A stretch of DNA of 64,000 nt from positions 372,001 through 436,000 of the forward strand of contig NZ_JNCS01000003.1 of the NCBI RefSeq assembly GCF_000731985.1. The letters are read 5' to 3'. How positions within the stretch are numbered: position 1 is the first letter of the stretch; the number at the start of each line of letters is the position of its first letter. The position numbers and the translations under genes are program-made. The notes under the pieces were generated by a model. It was not told where the DNA came from, searched no databases, and saw only the letters and a program-made list of their open reading frames with translations. Of this stretch, positions 17,537 to 26,990 are shown in pieces. Source of the stretch: Natrinema altunense. Lineage in GTDB: Archaea > Halobacteriota > Halobacteria > Halobacteriales > Natrialbaceae.

Positions 17537-18385
17537 ATGAGAGTCGACGGACCGACCGCGATCGCGACATGGACGCTGGGTCCGATACAGACGACACGGG
17601 GCGAGGTGGCGACCCAGATCCGGACCGACACGCTGTTGCATTCATCGCTGTGGGTGAACATCGCACTGGCGGGCCTCTCGATCCTGTTGTTTCTGTACAT
17701 GGCCCGGAACGTCCGAGCGAATCGGGCGCGACTGATCGTCGGCGCGACGCTCATGATCCCGTTGGTGTCGTTATCGAGTTACCTGGGTCTGGTCTCCGGG
17801 CTCACGGCCGGTCCGATAGAGATGCCCGCCGGCCACGCGCTGGCCGGCGAGGACGTACTCAGCCAATGGGGGCGATATCTCACGTGGACGCTGTCGACAC
17901 CGATGATCCTATTGGCGCTCGGGTGGCTGGCGGAGGTCGACTCCGCTGACCTGTTCGTCGTCATCGCCGCCGACATCGGGATGTGCGTCACCGGTCTCGC
18001 GGCGGCACTGACCACCTCGTCGTACGCGTTCCGGTGGGCGTTCTACCTCGTCAGTACCGCGTTCTTCGTCGTCGTCCTCTATGCCTTGCTCGCGAAGTGG
18101 CCGAGGAACGCCGAAGCTGCCGGCACGGGAGATATATTCGGCACCCTGCGGGCGCTGACGGTGGTCCTGTGGCTCGGCTATCCGATCGTGTGGGCGCTCG
18201 GAGTCGAAGGCGTCGCCCTCGTCGACTCGGTCGGACTCACCTCGTGGGGCTATTCGCTTCTCGACATCGGCGCGAAATACCTATTCGCGGCCCTGCTTTT
18301 ACGCTGGGTCGTCAACAACGAACGCACGATCGCGTCGGCCACCGATCCGGCCGCCGTCGGCGTCGGGGACCCCGCCGACGACTGA
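17537..18385 (+). CDS. hop: Halorhodopsin, light-driven chloride pump
   Basis: 282 aa seven-helix retinal protein. Alignment by eye to bacteriorhodopsin (offset 31) gives Arg113, Thr116 at the Asp85 position, Ser120 at Thr89 and Ala127 at Asp96: the T-S-A pattern of inward chloride pumps, seen in RYLTWTLSTPMILLA. The retinal Schiff-base lysine is Lys247 in LLDIGAKYLFA. CVTGLAAALTTSS and GYPIVWALGVEG are also typical. Light-driven chloride uptake keeps osmotic balance and membrane potential in brine. No bop, brp or blh gene is in the window, so retinal must be made elsewhere. ATG 17537 gives a short extracellular leader before helix A. Confidence 0.95.
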   Translation: MRVDGPTAIATWTLGPIQTTRGEVATQIRTDTLLHSSLWVNIALAGLSILLFLYMARNVRANRARLIVGATLMIPLVSLSSYLGLVSGLTAGPIEMPAGHALAGEDVLSQWGRYLTWTLSTPMILLALGWLAEVDSADLFVVIAADIGMCVTGLAAALTTSSYAFRWAFYLVSTAFFVVVLYALLAKWPRNAEAAGTGDIFGTLRALTVVLWLGYPIVWALGVEGVALVDSVGLTSWGYSLLDIGAKYLFAALLLRWVVNNERTIASATDPAAVGVGDPADD

Positions 18386-18470
18386 GCGCGCTCGCGGAAC
18401 CGATCGACCGCGAACCGCGGCTGCCACTACGGGAACACCATCTCGAAAACGAGCCGGCCGAGTCGGCCGA

Positions 18471-18620
18471 TTATGCGGCGCGCGCTTCCTTCGCCTTGGG
18501 ACGAAGCTTCTTGTAGCCGCACTTGCGACAACGGGAGGCTCGCTTGGAGTTGCGAGCGTTACAGCGCATACAGATCATCTTCTCGAGCATCCGTTTCTCA
18601 GCTGCGTCGAAACTGGCCAT
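18471..18620 (-). CDS. rpl40e: Ribosomal protein eL40 (L40e)
   Basis: 49 aa zinc-ribbon protein of the large ribosomal subunit. It reads [20 protein letters not shown], then [19 protein letters not shown] and a basic tail. The four zinc ligands are CMRC and CRKC. It is too short for a routine search but unmistakable. It lies 98 nt downstream of tsr3 on the same strand, which pairs a ribosomal protein with an rRNA-modifying enzyme; cotranscription is plausible. Confidence 0.95.
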   Translation of the reverse strand: MASFDAAEKRMLEKMICMRCNARNSKRASRCRKCGYKKLRPKAKEARAA

Positions 18621-18718
18621 ACTCGCCCTTTGCTCGTGGTGCATTTAATCGCTGTGATCCGGCTGACCCGCGCGGGACGTCCCCGATCCGGGCGGTCACG
18701 GAGACGCCGCCGTCCGTA

Positions 18719-19237
18719 CTACTCCGCGTCTTCGTCGTCCTCGTCGGCCAGATACTCCTCCTGGACCGCCACGACTTCGCTCGAGTCAGCACACTCGCTG
18801 TACCGTCGCAGCGGTTCCTCGTTGAGCGTCAGGAAGGTCTCGCCCCAGCGGAACGGCTCGAGCAAGTCCGCGGCCCGCTCCCGCTCGTCGAAGATACAAC
18901 AGGCACCCGCGAGCGCCTCGACGGTGGTCAGCCGGAACGGGCGGCCGTAGTTGATGGGGTTCGCGGCGACGAGAAAGGGGAGCGCCCGGTGAACCCCGCG
19001 CATCTGAAACGACGCCTCCTCGGCGGATTCCCACGAGCAATCGAGGGCGACCAGCGTCCCCAGTCCCGCCTCGCGGTCGGCCGGCGAGAGCGCCTGCTCG
19101 GCGTGGGGATTGAGGACGACCCCGTAGGGCACCTGCCCCATCGACCGATACAGGGTCGCCTTGTCGAACTTCTCGAGGCGACGCGCGGTACACTTCTCGG
19201 GGTCGTCGTCGCCCTCGTAGTAGACGTGACACTCCAC
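18719..19237 (-). CDS. tsr3: 16S rRNA aminocarboxypropyltransferase Tsr3 (DUF367)
   Basis: 172 aa SPOUT-related enzyme that transfers the aminocarboxypropyl group of SAM to the hypermodified uridine in the small-subunit rRNA decoding area. Family blocks are [48 protein letters not shown] and [10 protein letters not shown], ending in an acidic tail. The frame is open to 19468, but family members begin close to the [16 protein letters not shown] segment, so GTG 19237 is the start. It is upstream of the eL40 gene on the same strand. Confidence 0.9.
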   Translation of the reverse strand: MECHVYYEGDDDPEKCTARRLEKFDKATLYRSMGQVPYGVVLNPHAEQALSPADREAGLGTLVALDCSWESAEEASFQMRGVHRALPFLVAANPINYGRPFRLTTVEALAGACCIFDERERAADLLEPFRWGETFLTLNEEPLRRYSECADSSEVVAVQEEYLADEDDEDAE

Positions 19238-19394
19238 GCGGGGAGCTAGGCGGCACCGGATCAAAAGGGTCGTGGAACCGGCCCGACCCCGACGGGAGCG
19301 GACCGGATCGTGGACCGTGGCCGACGGCCACCGGCTACGCGGCGGCTCTCGTTCGATCGGTGCACATATGCCGCTCGTGTTCCGAACCAGTAGC

Positions 19395-20300
19395 ATGCTT
19401 GAGACGGGGGAGACCGCACCGACGTTCGACGGTCCCGCGGCCATCGACGGGGACGTTCGAGAGGTCACGTTCGAGGAGCTGATCGGCGACAGCGGCGTCG
19501 TCTTGTTGCTCTTCTACCCGGCGGACTTCAGCCCGAGCTGTACCGAGGAACTCTGTTCGCTTCGCGACCTCGATCTGTTCGGCCTCCAGAACGACGTTTC
19601 GATCGTCGGCGTCTCGACCGACACCGCCTTCAGCCACCGGGCGTTCGCGGCCCAACACGATCTCGGCTTTCCGCTCGTTTCCGACAGCGACGGCTCGATC
19701 GCCGCGACCTACGGCGTCCTCGAGGACGAACTGTTCGGCGGCCACCCGGACCTCGCCAGGCGATCCGTGTTCGTCCTCGACGGGGATCGAACGATCCGGT
19801 ACGTCTGGTCGGACGAGGACCCGCTCCAGCAGCCGGATCTCGAGGGGATCCGCGAGGCGATCGAGACCGTCTCGGACGACGACGCGGCCGTCGAGCGCTA
19901 CCGGATCGCGACCACGCACTATCGGGACGGACTCGACGACTACGAACGGGGACGCGAGGCGGTCGCGACCGAGGACTGGGTGACCGCGGCCGCCGCGTTC
20001 GACGATGCGGTCGGCCCGCTCACCGACGCGCTCGAGGCTTTCGACGCCGCCAGACGGTACGCCGACGACGACGCGGTGAGTCGGGCCGCGGAACGCGCGA
20101 ACGAACAGGCGACGGATCGACGCAACGCGGCGAAGTGGTACGCGGCGGCGGCGGACCACTACGGTCGAGGCGACGAGGCGACGGGTGACGACTACCGGAC
20201 CGACGCCGATCGCGCCCACGCTGCCGCCGTCGACCGGGAGGACCTGCCCGCACCCGACGATCTCCCCGAAACTGATGCCGACGGGACGGCGGACCCCTGA
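19395..20300 (+). CDS. Peroxiredoxin (PrxQ/AhpE-like) with long helical C-terminal extension
   Basis: 301 aa. Residues 1-~155 are a thioredoxin-fold peroxiredoxin: [18 protein letters not shown] holds the peroxidatic Cys49 and a second Cys54, the CX4C spacing of the PrxQ/BCP type. Residues ~165-301 are an extra, acidic and Ala-rich helical domain ([60 protein letters not shown]) that looks like TPR-type or four-helix repeats. Ordinary PrxQ enzymes are ~155 aa. The combination suggests a detoxifying enzyme with a docking or oligomerisation module. ATG 19395 is preferred; ATG 19368 would add nine residues. Confidence 0.85.
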   Translation: MLETGETAPTFDGPAAIDGDVREVTFEELIGDSGVVLLLFYPADFSPSCTEELCSLRDLDLFGLQNDVSIVGVSTDTAFSHRAFAAQHDLGFPLVSDSDGSIAATYGVLEDELFGGHPDLARRSVFVLDGDRTIRYVWSDEDPLQQPDLEGIREAIETVSDDDAAVERYRIATTHYRDGLDDYERGREAVATEDWVTAAAAFDDAVGPLTDALEAFDAARRYADDDAVSRAAERANEQATDRRNAAKWYAAAADHYGRGDEATGDDYRTDADRAHAAAVDREDLPAPDDLPETDADGTADP

Positions 20301-20335
20301 GACGGGAGTCGGACGCTTTTGCCCGTGGGGACGAA

Positions 20336-20692
20336 ATGACCGATATGGACACGGAACCGAACGAGACCGCCGACCGCCACGACCTCGTCCGCCGGTACTA
20401 CGACGCGCTCGACGAGCACGACTACGCCGTCCTCGAACGGCTGCTCTCGCCAGCGTTCGTCCAGTGCCGTCCCGATCGGACGTTCGAGGACCGCGAGGCG
20501 TTCGTCGCGTTCATGCGCGACCAGCGGCCGAACCCGGACACGAACCACGATCTCGAGTCGATCGTTGCCGATGGCGATCGCGTCGCCGTCCGCGGCCGCG
20601 TGGTCGAGGAGGGCACCGTTCTCTTCGAATTCGCGGACTTCTTCCACATCGAGGACGGTCACATCGACCACCTCGAGACGTATTCACGGTGA
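20336..20692 (+). CDS. NTF2-like/SnoaL-like protein
   Basis: 118 aa cone-fold protein. Pattern: ADRHDLVRRYYDALDEHDYAVLERLL, FEDREAFVAFMRDQRP, then strands SIVADGDRVAVRGRVVEEGTV and FADFFHIEDGHIDHLETYS, the typical SnoaL-like layout with an aromatic pocket. The family includes ketosteroid isomerase-like cyclases and small ligand binders; no specific activity can be assigned. Start 20336 or 20345 (MDTEPNE) are equally possible. It follows the peroxiredoxin by 35 nt on the same strand, so it may be in one transcript with it. Confidence 0.75.
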   Translation: MTDMDTEPNETADRHDLVRRYYDALDEHDYAVLERLLSPAFVQCRPDRTFEDREAFVAFMRDQRPNPDTNHDLESIVADGDRVAVRGRVVEEGTVLFEFADFFHIEDGHIDHLETYSR

Positions 20693-20763
20693 CTCGGGCC
20701 GAGCAGTTGTTCGGCCGCGAACGCAGAGGGTTCATTTAACTGATATGGTGCCCAACGGTCCGT

Positions 20764-22281
20764 ATGACCCTCTCCGATTTCGTCGCCGCCGTCGTCGCAG
20801 TCTTCCGCCGCCGCCCGGGCGATCTCCTGCCGATGTACGTCCTCGCGATCGCGATCACCGGGATCGTGCGCGTCGTTCCGTTCGCGGCGATCGCAATCGC
20901 CACCCTCTATCTCGCGACGACCGGCCGACTGGACACGGTTCGGACGGCGGTGGCCGATCTGGAGCCACCGCCGACCGACCCCGAGGCGTTCGACGCGTGG
21001 GCCAGCGGCCTCGAGCCGCTGTTCGACCAGATACTGACGCCGCCGCTCCTCGCCCTCGCCGCGGTGACGGTCGTCGTGAGCATCGTCCTGTTCGTACTAC
21101 TGTCGGCCGCCGTCGCTGCGGGACAACTCGCGGCCTGTTACGGACGGTTGCGAAGCGATCGCGGGCTCGTGGCCGGGCTCGCGGGAGCCCGCCGATACTG
21201 GCTGCGGTTCCTCGGGCTCTTCGTGCTCGAGGTGGGCTGCTGGAGCCTCGTGCTCGTCGTCGTCGGCATCGGGGCCGCGCTGTTGGCCGGCGCGGTGTCG
21301 CTCGCGACCGGCTCGGGAGTAGGCCCCGCCCTGGTCGCGCTGTTCGCGGGTCTGCTGGCGGTCGTCCTCCTCGTCGCCGTCCGGGCGCTGTTCGCGTTCG
21401 CCCCGGTCGCGATCGTCGTCGACGATGCGGGCGTCTTCGGCGCGGTCCGACGTGCCGGCGGCTTCGTCCGGGCGCGGCCGGTTGCGGCGATCTTCTACTA
21501 CGTCGTAGCGTTCCTGGCGTTCGTCGGCCTGGCGACGATCGCCGGCCTGCTCTCGCTGGTCGACGTCGTCGCGCTCGAGTCGTTGCTCTCCGTGTTGGTC
21601 CTCTTTCCGGTGCTAGACCTGTTGAAAACGGCGGTCTACTGCGATTACCGGGGGCGACTGCGGCCGCCGGACCCGCCGGCACGCTCGCTTCGCGGCCAGC
21701 TTCGATCCGGGCTCCGACGCGGCTGGGCCGAAATGACGACGTTCGTTCGAGCGACGCCGGGGACCCACGCGCTCGTCGTCGCCCTCGGCGTCCTCGGGTT
21801 CTGGATCGGCTGGGCGGCCGCCGGCTCCGTCGCCGGCGGGTTCGAGACGTCGATCGCGGCCCGGCTCGAGGGGTGGCTCCCGCCGGCGATGGCAGTCGAA
21901 CTGTTCGGCAACAACTGGCTGGTCGCCCTCACGACGGCCTACGCCGGCATCGCCCTCGCGGTCCCGGCGATCGTCTCGGTGCTGTTCAACGGCGTCGCCC
22001 TGGGGTTCACCGCCCGGCTCGAAGTCGCTCCGCTCGAACTCGCCGCCTTCGTCGTCCCGCACGGTGTCATCGAGATTCCGGCGATCCTGGTCGCCGGCGC
22101 GCTCGGGGTTTCCGTCGGCGGCACCGCCTGGCGGACGTGGCGGGGTCACGTCGGGGTACCGGTCCTCGCGGACGCGCTCGAGCGCGCGTTCTGGGTGCTC
22201 GTCGGCGTCGCCGTTTTGCTGGCGATCGCGGCCGTCATCGAGGGGTTCGTGAGCCCGTACTACTATCGGCCGTTCCTCTGA
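20764..22281 (+). CDS. Polytopic membrane protein with SpoIIM-like C-terminal domain
   Basis: 505 aa, about eleven hydrophobic segments. The first ~300 residues resemble the glycerophosphoryl-diester-type membrane domain family seen in archaea (repeat-like helices such as LLPMYVLAIAITGIVRVVPF and ALFAFAPVAIVVDDAGVFG). After a basic linker (DPPARSLRGQLRSGLRRGW) the C-terminal ~190 residues carry the SpoIIM/DUF95 signature: NNWLVALTTAYAGIALAVPA, VLFNGVALGF and PHGVIEIPAILVAGALG. Archaeal SpoIIM-like proteins are usually stand-alone, so this looks like a fusion. A role in envelope remodelling or lipid transport is possible but unproven. Confidence 0.75.
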   Translation: MTLSDFVAAVVAVFRRRPGDLLPMYVLAIAITGIVRVVPFAAIAIATLYLATTGRLDTVRTAVADLEPPPTDPEAFDAWASGLEPLFDQILTPPLLALAAVTVVVSIVLFVLLSAAVAAGQLAACYGRLRSDRGLVAGLAGARRYWLRFLGLFVLEVGCWSLVLVVVGIGAALLAGAVSLATGSGVGPALVALFAGLLAVVLLVAVRALFAFAPVAIVVDDAGVFGAVRRAGGFVRARPVAAIFYYVVAFLAFVGLATIAGLLSLVDVVALESLLSVLVLFPVLDLLKTAVYCDYRGRLRPPDPPARSLRGQLRSGLRRGWAEMTTFVRATPGTHALVVALGVLGFWIGWAAAGSVAGGFETSIAARLEGWLPPAMAVELFGNNWLVALTTAYAGIALAVPAIVSVLFNGVALGFTARLEVAPLELAAFVVPHGVIEIPAILVAGALGVSVGGTAWRTWRGHVGVPVLADALERAFWVLVGVAVLLAIAAVIEGFVSPYYYRPFL

Positions 22282-22369
22282 GCCGCTTCGAACACGGTCG
22301 CTGTGGTCGTTCCACCTCGACGCGATCCCCCACGGCTCGGGGCCGATACGGACGAAAGGGGCCACGACT

Positions 22370-22630
22370 ATGCTCGTGGCGGCCCGACGGACGCCCGTGT
22401 TTCGAGCGCTTCTCGAGCGGGTCGCCACCGCGTTGCTCGGCCGGTTCCTACTCGCGGTCGCACTCGTGGTGCCGGCACTCGGCGTCGCGCTCCTCTTGAG
22501 CGGCGGTACGGAGGTGTTGCTGACGGTCGGGTTTTCCAGACGCGTCGCCGGACCGATCGCTGCGGGAGCGGCGACGATCGGGAGCGTCGTCGGACTCGCC
22601 GCGTTCGGCTACTTCGTCGTCGAGTGGTGA
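22370..22630 (+). CDS. Small two-helix membrane protein
   Basis: 86 aa. A short basic N-terminus (RRTPVFRALLERVATALLG) precedes helix 1 (FLLAVALVVPALGVALLL), a turn with TEVLLTVGFSRR, and helix 2 (IAAGAATIGSVVGLAAFGYFVV). No family is recognised. It follows the SpoIIM-like gene by 88 nt on the same strand and is convergent with the MFS gene. Being short and GC-rich, it could be a chance frame, but the clean helix-turn-helix hydrophobicity supports a gene. Confidence 0.5.
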   Translation: MLVAARRTPVFRALLERVATALLGRFLLAVALVVPALGVALLLSGGTEVLLTVGFSRRVAGPIAAGAATIGSVVGLAAFGYFVVEW

Positions 22631-22656
22631 CTACCGGCCGACTGCATCGCAATCGA

Positions 22657-24030
22657 CTACCGGTACGCCTCGAACTCCGTCCCGAACACCAGGAAGTAGG
22701 CGGTGCCGACGAGCCCGATCGCGGTCGCGACGCCGAACGCGACCGTCGGATCGCCGGCGACCAGTTCGCCGCCGGTCACCGGGTTCGAGACGCCGCTCCA
22801 CAGCACGCCACCGAGCGCGGCGCTCGGAATGACGAGCAGGTTCCGCAGGAGGTAGTACGCCCCCGTTACCCGGCCACCGGCCCCCATCTCGGCGGGACCG
22901 ACGATCAACGCCTTGTGCGCCGGCAGCCCGGCGAACCGCAGCCCCGAGAAGGCGAACAGTCCCGCGAGGACGGCCGCGTCCTCGGGCGCGTTGATCAACA
23001 GGATCGGGAAGATCGCGTAGACGGCGAAACCGAGCGCGACGACGGGCTTGAGACCGATCCGTTCGGCGGCCTTGGCAGCGGGCAGCATCGTCAGGAGGGC
23101 GACGAGCATTTCGATGCCCAACAGGAGTCCGAAGTACGACTGCGGCGAGAGGGTCACGGTGCCGACCGTCGGCAGGGACAGGGTGAGCCCCACCTCGAGA
23201 ACCCGAGTCACGACGATGACGAAGAAGACGTAGACCATTCCGTTGGCGAAGCGGACGAGCGTATCGCCGACCAGCAGGGGCCGGAGTTCGCCCGGCATCG
23301 AGCGGAGATCGGCGAGCAGCCGGGAGACGCCTTCGAACTCCGTGCCGACGTCGTCGTCGGGCCGGTAGAGGCGGTGCTGGATGACCGTGCCGAGCGCGCC
23401 GACGACGACCGCGACGAGCAGGATAAGCTGAAAGGCGGTGACGATCTCGCCGTCGCTCGAGCCGAACGGATAGAACAGCGCCGCGGCGAACAGGGGGCCG
23501 ACGAGAAACGCCGTCCGGCGGAACGTTTCGGTGCTCGCGAAGCCGGCGGCCAGTTGCGAGGGCGGCACCGCTTGCTTGACGATGGCGAACGTCGCGCCGA
23601 GTCCGAACGACTTCCAGGCCTGCGCGAGGAGCACGCCCAGAAAGATCGCGACGATCGCTAGCGACGTCGGACCGACCGAGACGTCCGCGAACGCGGGCGC
23701 GATCAGCCAGATCCCGAACCCGACCGTCGAGCAGCAGCCGAACGCGGTCAGGGCGTACCGCGATCCGATCCGGTCCGAAATCGCCCCGCCCGGATAGGGG
23801 TAGACGGCGCTGATGACGTTGCCGAACGAGCCGAACAGGCCGATGACGACCGCCGACGCGCCCAGTGCCGACATGTATTCGGCCATATATCGATTGGTCA
23901 TCTGAAAGCCAAGGCTGAACGCGAACATCGCCGCCGAGAGGACGAGCACGTCCCGCTCGAGTGCGAGGAACTGCCGAAACGGGTCCAGCGGATCGGCCGC
24001 GTCGTCCGCCCGTTCCTGCTCGAGGCTCAT
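22657..24030 (-). CDS. MFS transporter
   Basis: 457 aa with about twelve membrane segments and the MFS loop motif between helices 2 and 3 in the form GGAISDRIGSRY. A long soluble loop near the middle (HRLYRPDDDVGTEFEGVSRLLADLRSMPGELRP) joins the two six-helix halves. A second loop motif, AAKAAERIGLKP, lies in the C-terminal half. Substrate is not predictable. The frame is open to 24396, but the upstream part overlaps the divergent DUF502 gene; ATG 24030 (MSLEQERADDAADP) directly precedes the soluble N-terminal leader. Confidence 0.88.
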   Translation of the reverse strand: MSLEQERADDAADPLDPFRQFLALERDVLVLSAAMFAFSLGFQMTNRYMAEYMSALGASAVVIGLFGSFGNVISAVYPYPGGAISDRIGSRYALTAFGCCSTVGFGIWLIAPAFADVSVGPTSLAIVAIFLGVLLAQAWKSFGLGATFAIVKQAVPPSQLAAGFASTETFRRTAFLVGPLFAAALFYPFGSSDGEIVTAFQLILLVAVVVGALGTVIQHRLYRPDDDVGTEFEGVSRLLADLRSMPGELRPLLVGDTLVRFANGMVYVFFVIVVTRVLEVGLTLSLPTVGTVTLSPQSYFGLLLGIEMLVALLTMLPAAKAAERIGLKPVVALGFAVYAIFPILLINAPEDAAVLAGLFAFSGLRFAGLPAHKALIVGPAEMGAGGRVTGAYYLLRNLLVIPSAALGGVLWSGVSNPVTGGELVAGDPTVAFGVATAIGLVGTAYFLVFGTEFEAYR

Positions 24031-24219
24031 ACGCCCCGGTTCGGAGTGACTGGGCTTGAAATTTGGTCTTACCCACGTCTCGGACTCGGCCGACACTGAT
24101 CGCGGCAGCGGGCGGTGATCCCTCGAGACTGGCACACCCGCTGGCCGTCGACGACCCGTCCCTCGAGCGGGATGTGACAAAGGGAAGCGCTCATTAGCCA
24201 GTAGTGTGAGTTTCGGGAC

Positions 24220-24933
24220 ATGGCTTCGTGGAAACGGGATTTCGCGAGCGGATTGATCGTCCTGGTCCCGATCCTCATTACGCTCTACGCGGTCTACTGG
24301 CTCTACGGGCTCGTTGCCGGCATCACGCCCGGGATCATTCTCGATGAGGCCGTACTCAAAGAGTTCTTCCCCGGCTCCGGTGAGAACGCGCTCCAAACCC
24401 GCAAGCAGATCGCACAGTTCATCCGCGTGATCGTCGCCATGACGGTGTTCGTCATTCTGACGTTTTCCGTCGGCTATCTCATGCGGACGACCGTCGGCGG
24501 GCTCATGGAACGGCTCGTCGACAACGTCGCGAACCGCGTGCCCGTGGTTCGGGTCGTCTACAACGCGTCGAAGATGGCCGCGGAGACGGCCTTCGGAGAG
24601 CAGGAATCGCTGCAGAAACCGGTCAAACTCGAGACCTGGGACGGCCTTCGAATGACGGCGTTCAAGACGGGCAAAGTGGCCGACGACGGCCGCGTAGTGC
24701 TTTTCTTACCAACCTCGCCGAACATCACGACCGGCTACGTCATCGAAGTCGAACCCGAACGGATCACCGAACTCGACGAGGACGTCGAGGACGCGCTGAC
24801 GCGCGTCCTGAGCGCCGGCTTCGGGGACGCCAATCATCGCGGGATGGACGCCGGAATCTCCATCGACGTGGTCGACGAGGCCAGAACCGACGGTGGGGAC
24901 GGAGCCGACCAGTCGAATCGCGGCGACGACTAA
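24220..24933 (+). CDS. DUF502 family membrane protein
   Basis: 237 aa. It begins with the family's marker helix DFASGLIVLVPILITLYAVYWLYG, has a second helix at ~residues 69-90 (VIVAMTVFVILTFSVGYLM), then VPVVRVVYNASKMAAE and LFLPTSPNITTGYVIEV, the most conserved DUF502 block. The C-terminus is acidic. The family is widespread in bacteria and haloarchaea; plant homologues (LCV-like) and several bacterial ones are envelope proteins of unknown mechanism. Divergent from the MFS gene. Confidence 0.88.
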   Translation: MASWKRDFASGLIVLVPILITLYAVYWLYGLVAGITPGIILDEAVLKEFFPGSGENALQTRKQIAQFIRVIVAMTVFVILTFSVGYLMRTTVGGLMERLVDNVANRVPVVRVVYNASKMAAETAFGEQESLQKPVKLETWDGLRMTAFKTGKVADDGRVVLFLPTSPNITTGYVIEVEPERITELDEDVEDALTRVLSAGFGDANHRGMDAGISIDVVDEARTDGGDGADQSNRGDD

Positions 24934-25200
24934 GAACGATACGGCACGCTGGGTCTGTGACGGTCGTCGTGCCGTCGCGCCCTCCTCGTTCGCTCGCGGC
25001 GATTCTCGAGACCGCGCCTGCTCTTCCGCTGTCCGAACGCGTGCAGCCGCGCTGGTCACGAGCGTCTGCCCTTCGCCGGATCGCGTGACTCCCGCGGTGC
25101 TCGAGAGGGGCCCCGCGACGATCCCGCTCCTGAAGACCGGGAACGCAAGCGGGGAAGAACGTATTTCGCGGCCGATCAGTCGCGGCCTACGGCCGGCTTC

Positions 25201-26136
25201 TCACATGTCGACGTACTCGAACCACTCGTCGTACTCCGCGGGAGCCCCTTCGACGATGTCGAAGAACCGCTGTTGGATCGCTTCGGTGACGGGGCCGCGG
25301 GACCCGTTCCCGATGACGACGTTGTCGACCTTCCGGATCGGCGTGACTTCGGCGGCGGAGCCGGTGAAGAACAGTTCGTCGGCGGTGTTGAGTTCGCCAC
25401 GCGAGATGGAGACGTCGTCGTGGACGGTGTAGCCCAGTTCCTCCGCGATCCGAATGACCGAATCGCGGGTGATGCCGTCGAGGATCGACTCCGACAGGCC
25501 GGGCGTGTAGATCTCGTCGTCGCGCACGAGGAAGACGTTCTCCCCGGGACCTTCGGCGACGTTGCCCTCCTTGTTGAGGACGATCGCTTCCGCGTAGCCG
25601 TTCCGCCGGGCCTCCTCGCCCGCGAGCATGCTGTTGACGTAGAGGCCGGTGGTCTTGGCGTTGGTCGGAATCTGGCTCGAGGCGTGTTTCCGCCACGAGG
25701 AGATCATCACGTCGATGCCGTTTTCCAGTGCGTCCTCGCCGAGGTAGGCCCCCCACGGCCACGCGGCGATGGCGGTCCGAGTGGGACAGTCCGAGGGACT
25801 GACGCCGAGCGAGTTGTAGCCATAGTAGGCGATCGGTCGGACGTAACAGGAGGGCAGCTCCTGGCGCGAGATGAGTTCTTTCGTCGCCTCGGTGAGGTCC
25901 GCTTTCGTGAACTCGATCTCCATGTCGTACGGTTTCGCGGACTCGTAGAGCCGATCGAGGTGTTCCTCCCAGCGGAACAGCGCCGGCCCGTTTTCGGTAT
26001 CATAGCAGCGCACGCCTTCGAAGACGCCCGACCCGTAGTGGAGGCCGTGCGTGAGCACGTGAATCTCCGCGTCGTCCCAGTCGACGTACTCGCCGTCCAT
26101 CCAAATCGTGTCGACATCCATCTCGTCGAATCCCAT
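25201..26136 (-). CDS. ilvE: Branched-chain amino acid aminotransferase
   Basis: 311 aa fold-type IV PLP enzyme that transfers the amino group between Glu and the keto acids of Val, Leu and Ile. The PLP lysine is Lys161 in TNAKTTGLYVNS. Other IlvE landmarks are IHVLTHGLHYGSGVFEG, YVRPIAYYG, EGPGENVFLV and FFTGSAAEVTPI. The length is normal. ATG 26136 gives MGFDEMDVDTIWMDGE; the in-frame Met at residue 7 (26118) is a possible alternative. The frame continues upstream to 26247 without family content. Confidence 0.93.
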   Translation of the reverse strand: MGFDEMDVDTIWMDGEYVDWDDAEIHVLTHGLHYGSGVFEGVRCYDTENGPALFRWEEHLDRLYESAKPYDMEIEFTKADLTEATKELISRQELPSCYVRPIAYYGYNSLGVSPSDCPTRTAIAAWPWGAYLGEDALENGIDVMISSWRKHASSQIPTNAKTTGLYVNSMLAGEEARRNGYAEAIVLNKEGNVAEGPGENVFLVRDDEIYTPGLSESILDGITRDSVIRIAEELGYTVHDDVSISRGELNTADELFFTGSAAEVTPIRKVDNVVIGNGSRGPVTEAIQQRFFDIVEGAPAEYDEWFEYVDM

Positions 26137-26267
26137 GATCGGGATTGTTACAAGCCACCGTACTAAGTGTTCGCGGTTCTGCTCGCCAGTTGCGACAAAA
26201 ACACGTCGGCTGCCGCCTTGAGAACCGGGGAGCACGCGGCTCGTCATCGGCCGCGAGCGGCCGGATG

Positions 26268-26990
26268 TTACTGACAGCGGTCGAGAACGTCGCTCCCCTC
26301 GAGATAGGTGAAGCCGTTGCGATCCGCGTAGGCGCGGGCGTCGGCGGGCGTCAGTGCCTTGCCGGTTTGGTCGTCGAGCATCTCGCAGACGACGACGGCC
26401 GGCGAGAGGTCGGCTGCGCCCGCAAGCGCGAGTCCGAGTTCGGTGTGGCCCTCGCGCTGGGCGAGCAGGTCGGGTGCGGCTTTGAGCAGGTGTACGTGGC
26501 CGGGAACGCGGAACTCGTCGGTGAAATCGATCGTGCCGGGCGCGGCGGCGGCTTCGCCCAGCGCCTGGATCGTCGTCGAGCGGTCGGCGTCAGTGATTCC
26601 GGTGTAGGTGTCCCGGTGGTTGACCGTCAGCGAGAACGACGAGCGGTCGTCGTAGCCGAGTTCGTGGTCGGCCGTCGCGGGATGGTCGACCGCGTCAGAG
26701 TAGAACGGGAGGTCGAACGCCTCCGCCACATCGTGACCGAGCGCGACGCAGACCAGTCCGCCGGCGTCGTTGCGCAGTCGGGCAACGGCCGCGGGCGACA
26801 CGGCGTCGGCGTGGTAGATCAGGTCCGTCTCACCCTCGCGGTCGGCCGCGTCGTGGACGAGGACCGGGTCGCCCGCGCGCAGCGACTCGAGGGCGTGTTC
26901 GAACGAGTGCACCGACGGGTTCGCACTCGCGTTCGAACCCGCCGTGGTGCCGTCGGCGTTCGACTGTGGCCCGGCGTGGTGGCCCGTCAT
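26268..26990 (-). CDS. ribB: 3,4-dihydroxy-2-butanone-4-phosphate synthase
   Basis: 240 aa. The enzyme converts ribulose 5-phosphate to the four-carbon riboflavin precursor plus formate. The acidic loop [13 protein letters not shown] holds the metal-binding Glu/Asp residues; [42 protein letters not shown] and CEMLDD (with Cys and His/Glu) complete the active site. An extra Ala/Ser-rich leader of ~28 residues precedes the enzyme domain. The start overlaps the rbkR stop by 4 nt (ATGA), so ribB is translationally coupled to the riboflavin kinase/regulator gene. Confidence 0.93.
   Translation of the reverse strand: MTGHHAGPQSNADGTTAGSNASANPSVHSFEHALESLRAGDPVLVHDAADREGETDLIYHADAVSPAAVARLRNDAGGLVCVALGHDVAEAFDLPFYSDAVDHPATADHELGYDDRSSFSLTVNHRDTYTGITDADRSTTIQALGEAAAAPGTIDFTDEFRVPGHVHLLKAAPDLLAQREGHTELGLALAGAADLSPAVVVCEMLDDQTGKALTPADARAYADRNGFTYLEGSDVLDRCQ

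Noticed and set aside
24069-24194. 41-codon minus-strand frame with four Cys and a His upstream of the MFS gene
   Set aside because: It overlaps the promoter region of the DUF502 gene; the Cys spacing does not match any zinc ribbon I know, and the frame is Arg-rich like nearby noncoding GC sequence.
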